DNA from: an uncultured Oscillospiraceae bacterium
Lineage (GTDB): Bacteria > Bacillota > Clostridia > Oscillospirales > Acutalibacteraceae
Assembly (NCBI GenBank): GCA_900549945.1
Contig: URQJ01000106.1
Location: 1 to 6,428 of the forward strand
DNA length: 6,428 nt
Direction of reading: 5' to 3'
Part shown: positions 1-5,748 of the stretch, piece by piece
How the letters are laid out: the number at the start of each line of letters is the position of its first letter
How positions within the stretch are numbered: the stretch's first letter is position 1
Notes under the pieces: generated by a model
What the model was told of the DNA's origin: nothing
Seen by the model: only the letters and a program-made list of their open reading frames with translations
Databases searched by the model: none
Made by a program: the position numbers and the translations under genes

Positions 1-1
1 G

Positions 2-235
2 CCGGAGGCCGGGTTCCGAGCGGTGGAGCTTTCGCACGGCGCGGACCGCGCGGCGGTCTGCCGGCTGTATCCCGAGCTGCGCGATATGCTTCTGCTGCGC
101 GATTCCGACGCGCATTACCTGCACCTGATGCAGGAGAATATGGCGCAGGTCGAGCTGCCGGAGCGCTCGGCGAAGGCGCTGCTCGACGTGCTGCGCGGCT
201 GCGGGCCGGGGTGCTTCCTCGAGCCGGACCCCTGA
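2..235 (+). CDS. PHP-domain protein, C-terminal 77 residues (5' end outside window)
   Basis: The reading frame is open from the left edge to a TGA at 233-235, so this is the tail of a longer gene; the GTG at 23 is internal, not a start. The fragment has an AVELS strand (residues 7-11), a YPELRD stretch and then RDSDAHYL, with Asp36 and His38 in the position of the last metal-binding D-x-H motif of PHP-type phosphoesterases. The PHP fold holds divalent metals and usually hydrolyses phosphoesters, but these proteins have varied or unknown substrates. From memory, PHP-domain genes occur near [FeFe]-hydrogenase operons in Clostridia, so the placement may be meaningful. It is transcriptionally separated from the hydrogenase genes by a terminator and a promoter. 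Family assignment rests on one motif and its flanks; the first metal motifs cannot be seen. Confidence 0.72.
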   Translation, partial: PEAGFRAVELSHGADRAAVCRLYPELRDMLLLRDSDAHYLHLMQENMAQVELPERSAKALLDVLRGCGPGCFLEPDP

Positions 236-272
236 CGGGCGTTATGCGGATTTCGCATAATGCCCGCCTTTT
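236..272 (+). terminator. Rho-independent terminator of the PHP-domain gene
   Basis: It starts directly after the TGA. Arms 236-248 and 254-266 form a 13-bp stem with a single G-U pair around a 5-nt loop (GATTT), followed by CCTTTT at 267-272. The T tract is short, but the stem is long and perfectly placed. It should end transcription coming from the left and insulate the hydrogenase operon. Confidence 0.88.
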
Positions 273-277
273 CAATA

Positions 278-289
278 TCGGAATTCCGA
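278..289. repeat. 12-bp perfect palindrome TCGGAATTCCGA
   Basis: This is a self-complementary 12-mer lying just after the terminator T tract. It has no loop, so it is more plausible as a protein-binding site than as an RNA hairpin. Its GGAATTCC core shares the AATTCC/GGAATT half-sites of the inverted repeat at 513-531, although the spacing differs. A chance EcoRI-type palindrome cannot be excluded. Confidence 0.4.
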
Positions 290-332
290 CAGCCGCACGT
301 TCGGCGGCGAATGTGCGGAAAAATGGCGGCTG
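290..332. other. Structured intergenic element with two alternative hairpins
   Basis: Arms 293-303 and 308-318 pair over 11 bp (one G-U) around a GCGG tetraloop. An alternative outer pairing joins CAGCCGC at 290-296 to GCGGCTG at 326-332 over 7 bp and excludes the base of the first stem. No T tract follows on the + strand, so it is not an ordinary terminator. On the - strand no T tract follows either. It could be part of a small RNA, a repeat-type element or an unused remnant. No known RNA family is recognised. Confidence 0.45.
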
Positions 333-348
333 CCAATAAGGAAATCTA

Positions 349-369
349 TATCGATATATAATATCGATA
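349..369. repeat. Duplicated TATCGATA palindrome flanking a TATAAT
   Basis: Two copies of the self-complementary octamer TATCGATA lie at 349-356 and 362-369, 13 bp apart start to start. Between and overlapping them, 357-362 reads TATAAT. The arrangement resembles a -10 box bracketed by operator half-sites, but no convincing -35 lies upstream and no open reading frame starts close downstream. It may serve a distal promoter for the hydrogenase operon or a promoter on the - strand, or it may be chance in AT-rich DNA. Confidence 0.4.
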
Positions 370-423
370 AAAATATGAACAAACTAAAAGACGATTTTTG
401 GAATGTATACCGAATCTGTATGC

Positions 424-484
424 TTTTTTGGCGAAGAAAAACGGAAAAATTTGTGTTTTGCGGCAAAAAAATTCAAGAAATTTT
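424..484. other. Phased A/T tracts upstream of the operon promoter, probable curved DNA
   Basis: Homopolymer tracts occur at 424-429 (T6), 437-441 (A5), 445-449 (A5), 456-459 (T4), 465-471 (A7) and 478-484 (A3T4). Their centres are roughly 8 to 13 bp apart, close to one helical turn. Tracts spaced like this bend DNA, and here they lie about 65-130 bp upstream of the -10 box at 551. The whole stretch 340-560 is AT-rich in an otherwise GC-rich window. No gene was found in it on either strand. Confidence 0.4.
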
Positions 485-512
485 CGTCAGATGAATGGCA
501 AAGATTCGCTTT

Positions 513-531
513 TAATTCCTCAGGGGAATTA
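513..531. promoter_or_regulatory. Inverted repeat upstream of the promoter, candidate operator
   Basis: The sequence TAATTCCTCAGGGGAATTA has 7-bp perfect arms (513-519 and 525-531) separated by 5 bp. It occupies the region where a -35 box would be, ending 19 bp before the TATAAT at 551. A regulator bound here would contact or block RNA polymerase. It does not match the Rex operator (TTGTGA/TTGTTAA type) that might be expected for an NADH-linked hydrogenase. A second, smaller inverted repeat, TATATC/GATATA (537-542 and 549-554), overlaps the -10 itself. Confidence 0.45.
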
Positions 532-547
532 TATTGTATATCTATTT

Positions 548-556
548 TGATATAAT
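548..556 (+). promoter_or_regulatory. Extended -10 promoter of the hydrogenase operon
   Basis: TGATATAAT is a perfect extended -10 element (TGnTATAAT). At the usual 16-18 bp upstream there is no good -35 box (528-533 reads ATTATA), which fits an extended -10 promoter that may depend on an activator. Transcription would start near 562-564 and give a leader of about 90 nt before the ATG at 654. This is the best sigma-A-type promoter in the intergenic region. Confidence 0.65.
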
Positions 557-565
557 GCAAAGAGA

Positions 566-609
566 CGTGCCGCGCGCTCTGGGTGCGCTGCGCCTGAAAG
601 GGCGGCACG
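566..609 (+). other. GC-rich hairpin in the operon 5' leader
   Basis: CGTGCCGC at 566-573 pairs with GCGGCACG at 602-609 (8 bp, perfect). Smaller internal pairings are possible (574-577 with 585-588; 591-594 with 601-604). An alternative register pairs 569-574 with 608-613. The hairpin would begin within a few bases of the predicted transcript start, so it could protect the mRNA 5' end. A T6 run lies at 633-638, about 23 nt beyond the stem, too far for a terminator. No known riboswitch is recognised. The ribosome binding site GGGAGG (641-646) is outside the structure. Confidence 0.45.
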
Positions 610-653
610 CGGCTTGAAAACACTTACCATTATTTTTTCAGGGAGGAAATACA

Positions 654-1151
654 ATGCAAAAGCGTATCAGTACCATACCGTTTACCGATACTCCCGAGCA
701 GCACCAGAAGCTTCTCGATCTGATCGAGTCGCTGAAGGGACGGCAGGGCGCGGTCATGCCCGCGCTGCAGGGTGCACAGGAAATCTACGGTTATCTGCCG
801 ATCGAGGTGCAGAAGGAAATCGCGAGAGGGCTCGACGTTTCCCTCGAGGAGGTCTACGGCGTCTCCACGTTCTACTCACAGTTCTCGCTGACCCCGAAGG
901 GCAAGTACAACGTCTCCATCTGCCTTGGCACCGCATGTTATGTCAAGGGTGCGGATAAGGTGCTCGACCGCCTGATCGCGAAGCTCGGCATCCAGCCGGA
1001 GGAATGTACCGAGGACGGCCTGTTCTCGCTCACGGCCTGCCGCTGCATCGGCGCCTGCGGCCTTGCGCCGGTCCTCACGGTCAACGAGGACGTTTACGGC
1101 CGCCTCGTGCCGGAGGACGTGGATAAGATCCTCGCGAAATACACGGCGTAA
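654..1151 (+). CDS. hndA: NuoE-like [2Fe-2S] subunit of NAD(H)-linked [FeFe] hydrogenase (HndA/HydC type)
   Basis: This 165-residue protein has the usual length and layout of the complex I 24-kDa (NuoE) family. A helical N-terminal part (about 1-80, with the conserved LQGAQEIYGYLP and EEVYGVSTFYSQF stretches) is followed by a thioredoxin-like domain. The [2Fe-2S] ligands are Cys90 and Cys95 (CLGTAC) and Cys131 and Cys135 (CIGAC). In this enzyme class the subunit sits beside the NuoF-like flavoprotein in the cytoplasm and carries a cluster near the FMN. The ATG at 654 is fixed by GGGAGG at 641-646 with a 7-nt spacer. It is the first gene of the operon, downstream of the promoter at 548. The symbol follows the HndABCD naming; hydC is the equivalent in the HydABC naming. 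Confidence 0.93.
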   Translation: MQKRISTIPFTDTPEQHQKLLDLIESLKGRQGAVMPALQGAQEIYGYLPIEVQKEIARGLDVSLEEVYGVSTFYSQFSLTPKGKYNVSICLGTACYVKGADKVLDRLIAKLGIQPEECTEDGLFSLTACRCIGACGLAPVLTVNEDVYGRLVPEDVDKILAKYTA

Positions 1152-1155
1152 GGCG

Positions 1156-1713
1156 ATGCGGGAGCTTTCGCTGAACGTGATGGACATCGCGCAGAACTCG
1201 ATCCGCGCCGGCGCGTCGCTCACGACGATCCGGGTGGAGGAATCGGTTCCGGCCGACACGCTCGCCATCACGGTGGAGGACAACGGCTGCGGCATGAGCG
1301 AGGAGCAGGTGAAAAGCGTGATCGACCCGTTTTTCACGACCCGCACGACCCGCAAGGTCGGCCTCGGCGTACCGCTTTTTAAGATGGAGGCGGAGATGAC
1401 GGGCGGCTCGTTCACGATCGACTCGGCGCCCGGCGCCGGCACGACGCTGACGGCGGTTTTCCGCCCCTCGCACGTCGATATGATCCCGCTCGGCGATATC
1501 GCCTCCGTCATGCACCTTCTGATCACCTGCAATCCCGAGATCGATTTCGTGTATATCCGCACGAAAACGTGCGCGGACGGCGCCGAGCGGCATACCGCCC
1601 TCGACACGCGGGAGCTTCGGGAGCAGCTCGGGGAGGTCCCCTTCAGCGAGCCGGAGGTTTCCGCATGGATCCGGGATTATCTTTTAGAGATGGACGGGGA
1701 GATCGGTGCCTGA
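1156..1713 (+). CDS. Stand-alone HATPase-domain (histidine-kinase-like ATP-binding) protein
   Basis: The 185-residue protein is essentially one GHKL/Bergerat ATP-binding domain. It shows an N box in DIAQNSIRAGA (Asn14), a G1 box EDNGCGM (41-47), a PFFTTRTTRKVGLG segment (58-71) and a GAGTT G3-type loop (93-97). There is no phosphoacceptor histidine domain, sensor, receiver or membrane segment. About 80 residues follow the fold (FRPSHVDMIPLGDIA and on) and match no known domain; an LDTREL-EQLG stretch and an acidic tail can be seen. It starts 4 nt after the hndA stop with only AAGG two bases before the ATG, so it is probably translated by coupling to hndA. Related ATP-binding proteins are, from memory, found in other clostridial hydrogenase operons, but no biochemical role is established. 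It might bind or phosphorylate a partner such as a regulator or hydrogenase subunit; this is inference. The ATP-binding fold is secure, the function unknown. Confidence 0.85.
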   Translation: MRELSLNVMDIAQNSIRAGASLTTIRVEESVPADTLAITVEDNGCGMSEEQVKSVIDPFFTTRTTRKVGLGVPLFKMEAEMTGGSFTIDSAPGAGTTLTAVFRPSHVDMIPLGDIASVMHLLITCNPEIDFVYIRTKTCADGAERHTALDTRELREQLGEVPFSEPEVSAWIRDYLLEMDGEIGA

Positions 1714-1763
1714 CCATCATGAACCACCAAATGCGCACGGCGCAGAAAGGAACAGGCTTTAAA

Positions 1764-2135
1764 ATGAAATCATTAGCTGAACTTCAGGCAATTCGAGATA
1801 AAGCGAGAGCCGCGGTCAATATCCGCGAGAACTCCGAGGCCAAGACCCGCGTGCTCGTCGGCATGGCGACCTGCGGCATCGCCGCGGGCGCAAGACCCGT
1901 GCTCACCGCGATCGTCGATGAGGTCGCAAAGCGCGAGCTTTCCGATATCATGGTCACGCAGACGGGCTGCATCGGCATCTGCCAGTACGAGCCGGTTGTC
2001 GAGGTCATCGATGCGAACGGCGAAAAGACTACATACGTAAAGATGACGGCCGAGAAGGCGCTGCGCGTTGTCAACGACCATCTGGTCAACGGCAATGTCG
2101 TCACAGAATACACCATCGGTGCAAATCAGAAATAA
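1764..2135 (+). CDS. hndB: Thioredoxin-like (2Fe-2S) ferredoxin-domain subunit (HndB type)
   Basis: This 123-residue protein has the thioredoxin-like ferredoxin fold seen in HndB and at the N-terminus of NuoF-type hydrogenase subunits. An N-terminal helix (MKSLAELQAIRDKA) is followed by VGMATCGIAAGARPVL (Cys37) and TQTGCIGICQYEPVVEV (Cys69, Cys73). Only three cysteines are present, so a classical four-cysteine [2Fe-2S] site is incomplete; the missing ligand would lie near residues 40-43 (AAGA). It probably belongs to the hydrogenase complex as in HndABCD. The ATG at 1764 was chosen because the family starts about here and AAAGGA lies at 1746-1751 (12-nt spacer). An in-frame ATG at 1719 would add 15 residues without a good ribosome site. 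The first codons are less GC-rich than the rest, as is common at starts. Confidence 0.85.
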   Translation: MKSLAELQAIRDKARAAVNIRENSEAKTRVLVGMATCGIAAGARPVLTAIVDEVAKRELSDIMVTQTGCIGICQYEPVVEVIDANGEKTTYVKMTAEKALRVVNDHLVNGNVVTEYTIGANQK

Positions 2136-2147
2136 GGAGGTATAACT

Positions 2148-3941
2148 ATGTTCCGTTCCAATGTTCTGGTCTGCGGCGGCACAGGCTGCACCTCCTCGAA
2201 CAGCGAGAAGATCATCGAGAAGCTGCACGAGGAGATCAACGCCAAAGGCCTTGAAAAGGAAGTCAACGTCGTTCGGACCGGCTGCTTCGGCCTCTGCGCG
2301 CTCGGCCCGATTATGATCGTTTACCCGGAGGGCGCTTTCTACAGCATGGTCACCCCCGAGGATGTACCCGAAATCGTCGAGGAGCATCTCCTCAAGGGCC
2401 GTATCGTCAAGCGCCTCCTCTACAAGGAGACCGTCGTCGACGATTCCACGACGAAGTCCCTCAACGAGACGAAGTTCTATGAGAAGCAGATGCGCGTTGC
2501 GCTGCGCAACTGCGGCGTGATCAACCCGGAAATCATCGACGAGTACATCGCGCTCGACGGCTATCAGGCGGTCGGCAAGATCCTCTCCGAGAAGATCCCG
2601 CCGGAGCAGGTCATCCAGACGATGCTCGATTCCGGTCTGCGCGGCCGCGGCGGCGCGGGCTTCCCGACGGGCCTCAAGTGGAAATTTGCGGCGGCCAACG
2701 CGGCCGACCAGAAATACGTGTGCTGCAATGCCGACGAGGGCGACCCGGGCGCGTTCATGGACCGCTCGATCCTCGAGGGCGACCCGCACAGCGTGATCGA
2801 GGCGATGACGATCGCCGGCTACGCGATTGGCGCGACGCAGGGCTACGTCTACATCCGCGCTGAGTACCCGATCGCCGTCAAGCGTTTGCAGATCGCGATC
2901 GATCAGGCGCGCGAATACGGCCTGCTCGGCAAGAATATCTTCGATTCCGGCTTTGATTTTGACATCGAGCTGCGCCTCGGCGCAGGCGCGTTCGTCTGCG
3001 GCGAGGAAACCGCGCTGATGACCTCCATCGAGGGCAAGCGCGGCGAGCCGAGATGCCGCCCGCCGTTCCCGGCGCTCAAGGGCCTGTTCCAGAAGCCGAC
3101 CGTGCTCAACAACGTGGAGACGTATGCGAACATCCCGCAGATTTTCCTCAAGGGCGCCGACTGGTTCCGCAGCATCGGCACCGAGAAGAGCCCCGGCACA
3201 AAGGTTTTCGCGCTCGGCGGCAAGATCAACAACACCGGCCTCGTCGAGGTTCCGATGGGCACCACGCTGCGCGAGGTCGTCGAAGAAATCGGCGGCGGCA
3301 TCCCGGGCGGCCACCAGTTCAAGGCCGCGCAGACCGGCGGCCCCTCCGGCGGCTGCATCCCGGCATCGCTCATCGATACGCCGATCGACTATGATTCGCT
3401 GATCGCCATCGGCTCCATGATGGGTTCCGGCGGCCTGATCGTCATGGACGAGACGACCTGCATGGTCGATATCGCGAAATTCTTCCTCGAATTCACGGTC
3501 GATGAATCCTGCGGCAAGTGTACGCCGTGCCGCGTCGGCACGAAGCGCCTGCTCGAGATTCTCAACAAGATCACGAGCGGCAACGGCACGCTCGAGGACA
3601 TCGACAAGCTCGAGGAGCTCTGCTACTACATCAAGGAGAACTCGCTGTGCGGCCTCGGCCAGACCGCGCCGAACCCGGTTCTCTCCACACTCAAATATTA
3701 CCGCGACGAGTACATTGCACACGTCACCGAGCACCGCTGCCCGGCCGGCGCATGTAAGGCACTCACGAATTATGTCATCGACGCCGACAAGTGCAAGGGC
3801 TGCACGCTCTGCGCGCGCAACTGCCCGGTCGGCGCGATCTCCGGCGCGGTTCGCCAGCCGCACGTCATCGATACGCAGAAGTGCATCAAGTGCGGTGTCT
3901 GCCGTGAGAAGTGCAAGTTCGACGCGATCGAGAAGAAATAA
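2148..3941 (+). CDS. hndC: NuoF-like NADH/FMN subunit of bifurcating [FeFe] hydrogenase (HndC/HydB type)
   Basis: At 597 residues this is longer than complex I NuoF because it has extra domains at both ends. Residues 1-95 form a thioredoxin-like [2Fe-2S] domain (Cys9, Cys14, Cys46, Cys50). The NuoF core (about 110-520) has the FMN/NADH glycine motif RGRGGAGFPTGLKW (165-178), NADEGDPGAFMDR (194-206) and GAGAFVCGEETAL (278-290). Its [4Fe-4S] site is SCGKCTPC (Cys455, Cys458, Cys461) plus Cys501. The C-terminus is a two-[4Fe-4S] ferredoxin domain (Cys549, 552, 555, 559 and Cys579, 582, 585, 589). The subunit oxidises or forms NADH at FMN and is the proposed bifurcation centre, with ferredoxin probably exchanging electrons through the terminal clusters. 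Start is fixed by AAGGAGG (2134-2140, 7-nt spacer), which overlaps the hndB stop codon. The hydB name is equivalent. Confidence 0.95.
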   Translation: MFRSNVLVCGGTGCTSSNSEKIIEKLHEEINAKGLEKEVNVVRTGCFGLCALGPIMIVYPEGAFYSMVTPEDVPEIVEEHLLKGRIVKRLLYKETVVDDSTTKSLNETKFYEKQMRVALRNCGVINPEIIDEYIALDGYQAVGKILSEKIPPEQVIQTMLDSGLRGRGGAGFPTGLKWKFAAANAADQKYVCCNADEGDPGAFMDRSILEGDPHSVIEAMTIAGYAIGATQGYVYIRAEYPIAVKRLQIAIDQAREYGLLGKNIFDSGFDFDIELRLGAGAFVCGEETALMTSIEGKRGEPRCRPPFPALKGLFQKPTVLNNVETYANIPQIFLKGADWFRSIGTEKSPGTKVFALGGKINNTGLVEVPMGTTLREVVEEIGGGIPGGHQFKAAQTGGPSGGCIPASLIDTPIDYDSLIAIGSMMGSGGLIVMDETTCMVDIAKFFLEFTVDESCGKCTPCRVGTKRLLEILNKITSGNGTLEDIDKLEELCYYIKENSLCGLGQTAPNPVLSTLKYYRDEYIAHVTEHRCPAGACKALTNYVIDADKCKGCTLCARNCPVGAISGAVRQPHVIDTQKCIKCGVCREKCKFDAIEKK

Positions 3942-3959
3942 GGAAGGAGTGTGTATACA

Positions 3960-5699
3960 ATGGATATGGTAAACATCAAGATCAACGGCATGGCCTGCGA
4001 AGTGCCTGCCGGCAGCACGATCCTTGAAGCTGCTAGAGAAGCCGGAATCGACATTCCTACCCTTTGCTTCTTGAAGGACATCAACCAGATCGGCGCATGC
4101 CGCATGTGCATGGTCGAGGTTAAGGGCGCGCGTTCGCTCGTCGCCGCGTGCGTATATCCCGTAAACGAAGGCATGGAGGTTTTCACCAACACGCCGAAGG
4201 TGCAGAAATCCAGAAAAATGACGCTGGAGCTGCTGCTTTCCGTGCACGACCGCAAGTGCCTCTCCTGCAAGAGAAGCGGCACCTGCGAACTGCAGAAGCT
4301 CTGCAATGACATGGGCATAGACGATGAAAACCGCTTTGAGGGCGCCGTGCCTGCGGGCAAGAAGGATTATTCCACGCTGCACCTCGAGCGCGACAACGCG
4401 AAGTGCATCCTGTGCCGCCGCTGTGTCGCGGCCTGCCAGCAGCAGCACGTCGCGGTGATCGGCGCAAACAACCGCGGCTTCGACACCGAGATCGGCTGCG
4501 CGTTTGAGCAGCCGCTCAGCCACGTGGCCTGCGTCTCCTGCGGCCAGTGCATCAACGCCTGTCCGACGGGCGCGCTCACCGAAAAGGACAACACGCAGGA
4601 CGTGATCGACGCGATCAACGATCCGGATAAGATCGTGATTGTGCAGACGGCGCCGGCTGTCCGCGCTGCGCTCGGCGAGGAGTTTGGCATGCCGATCGGC
4701 ACGAATGTCGAGGGCAAGATGGTTGCCGCGCTGCGCCGCCTCGGCTTCGACAAGGTGTTCGACACCGATTTCGGCGCCGATATGACGATCATGGAGGAAG
4801 CGACCGAGTTCATCGACCGCGTGAAGAACGGCGGCAAGCTGCCGATCATCACCTCCTGCTCGCCCGGATGGGTCAAGTTCTGCGAGCACTATTATCCGAA
4901 TCTCACCGAGAATCTTTCCTCCTGCAAGTCTCCCCAGCAGATGACCGGCGCGCTCATCAAGACGTGGTACGCCGAGAAGGAGGGCATCGACCCCGAAAAG
5001 ATCGTTTCCGTTTCCGTCATGCCGTGCGTCGCGAAGAAGTTTGAGATTCTGCGCAACGACGAGAATGCGGCCGGCCTGCCGGACGTTGATATTTCGATTT
5101 CCACGCGCGAGCTCGCCCGTATGATCAAGATGGCGCAGCTCAATTTCCAGCGCCTGCCCGAGGAGGATTTCGACCCGGCGATGGGTGTTTCCACCGGCGC
5201 TGCGACGATCTTCGGCGCGACCGGCGGCGTGCTTGAGGCTGCGCTGCGCACCGCGGCGGATGTGCTCGAGGGCACCGACCACGCGAATGTCGAATACAAG
5301 GAGATCCGCGGCACGCAGGGCTTCAAGGAGGCCGTGTACAAGGTCGCGGGCATGGATGTGAAGGTTGCGGTCGTCAGCGGTCTCAACAATGCGAACGAGC
5401 TGCTCGCAAAGATTGAGAAGGGCGAGGCGGATTACCACATTGTGGAAGTCATGTGCTGCCCGGGCGGCTGCGTCAACGGCGGCGGCCAGCCGATCCAGCC
5501 GGCGTCGGTCCGCAGCTTTACGGACATCAAGGCGCTCCGTGCAAAGGCGCTCTATGATGAGGACGAGGCTAAGACGCTCCGCAAGAGCCACCTGAACCCG
5601 GTCGTCCATGAGTGCTACGAGTGGATGGGCGGCCCGGCGGGCTGCCATAAGGCGCACGAGATCCTCCACACCTCGTATGTGAAGCGCGACAGATTCTAA
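3960..5699 (+). CDS. hndD: Catalytic subunit, NADH-dependent [FeFe] hydrogenase (HndD/HydA type)
   Basis: This 579-residue protein reversibly reduces protons to H2 at an H-cluster. The N-terminal plant-type [2Fe-2S] domain uses Cys36, Cys47, Cys50 and Cys64. Next come a His-ligated [4Fe-4S] (His96, Cys100, Cys103, Cys109) and two [4Fe-4S] clusters (Cys149, 152, 155, 159 and Cys191, 194, 197, 201). H-cluster motifs are L1 TSCSPGW (298-304), L2 MPCVAKKFE (354-362, Cys356) and L3 EVMCCPGGCVNGGGQP (496-511, Cys500 and Cys504). Proton-path residues of the CpI enzyme appear to be kept (Glu280, Glu283, Arg287, Ser320). The small-subunit-like tail with HKAHEILHTSY closes the protein, and there is no extra C-terminal [2Fe-2S] domain as in Thermotoga HydA. 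Odd: L1 has Ser where CpI has a second Cys. Start ATG 3960 has AAGGAG at 3944-3949, 10 nt away; the GTG at 3951 is too close. Maturases HydEFG are not in the window. Confidence 0.96.
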   Translation: MDMVNIKINGMACEVPAGSTILEAAREAGIDIPTLCFLKDINQIGACRMCMVEVKGARSLVAACVYPVNEGMEVFTNTPKVQKSRKMTLELLLSVHDRKCLSCKRSGTCELQKLCNDMGIDDENRFEGAVPAGKKDYSTLHLERDNAKCILCRRCVAACQQQHVAVIGANNRGFDTEIGCAFEQPLSHVACVSCGQCINACPTGALTEKDNTQDVIDAINDPDKIVIVQTAPAVRAALGEEFGMPIGTNVEGKMVAALRRLGFDKVFDTDFGADMTIMEEATEFIDRVKNGGKLPIITSCSPGWVKFCEHYYPNLTENLSSCKSPQQMTGALIKTWYAEKEGIDPEKIVSVSVMPCVAKKFEILRNDENAAGLPDVDISISTRELARMIKMAQLNFQRLPEEDFDPAMGVSTGAATIFGATGGVLEAALRTAADVLEGTDHANVEYKEIRGTQGFKEAVYKVAGMDVKVAVVSGLNNANELLAKIEKGEADYHIVEVMCCPGGCVNGGGQPIQPASVRSFTDIKALRAKALYDEDEAKTLRKSHLNPVVHECYEWMGGPAGCHKAHEILHTSYVKRDRF

Positions 5700-5712
5700 A
5701 ATAATACCAAAT

Positions 5713-5748
5713 GCCCCGAGGCTATGGACAGCTTCGGGGCGTTCTTTT
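5713..5748 (+). terminator. Rho-independent terminator of the hydrogenase operon
   Basis: GCCCCGAGGCT (5713-5723) pairs with AGCTTCGGGGC (5730-5740) over 11 bp with one G-U around a 6-nt loop, followed by GTTCTTTT (5741-5748). It lies 13 nt after the hndD stop codon and is the only strong terminator after the operon start, which supports one transcript from about 562 to 5748. Confidence 0.92.

Noticed and set aside
451..470. Rex-like site TTTGTG...CAAAAA upstream of the operon
   Set aside because: The half-sites do not match TTGTGA/TCACAA or TTGTTAA/TTAACAA, and the A-rich right half is part of the A/T tracts.
468..484. AAAATT-N5-AATTTT inverted repeat as an operator
   Set aside because: It is made only of A/T runs and is expected by chance in this AT-rich stretch.
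384..623. Possible small - strand genes in the intergenic region (272-466 and 384-623)
   Set aside because: They are AT-rich translations without recognisable motifs, ribosome binding sites or codon usage like the neighbours, and one crosses the operon promoter.
876..1607. Antisense frame of 243 codons opposite hndA and the HATPase gene
   Set aside because: It is fully covered by recognised genes on the + strand and shows no motif or plausible start signal.
3951..3959. GTG at 3951 as start of the hydrogenase catalytic subunit
   Set aside because: It is one base after the Shine-Dalgarno sequence, too close for initiation; the ATG at 3960 has a normal 10-nt spacer and fits family N-termini.
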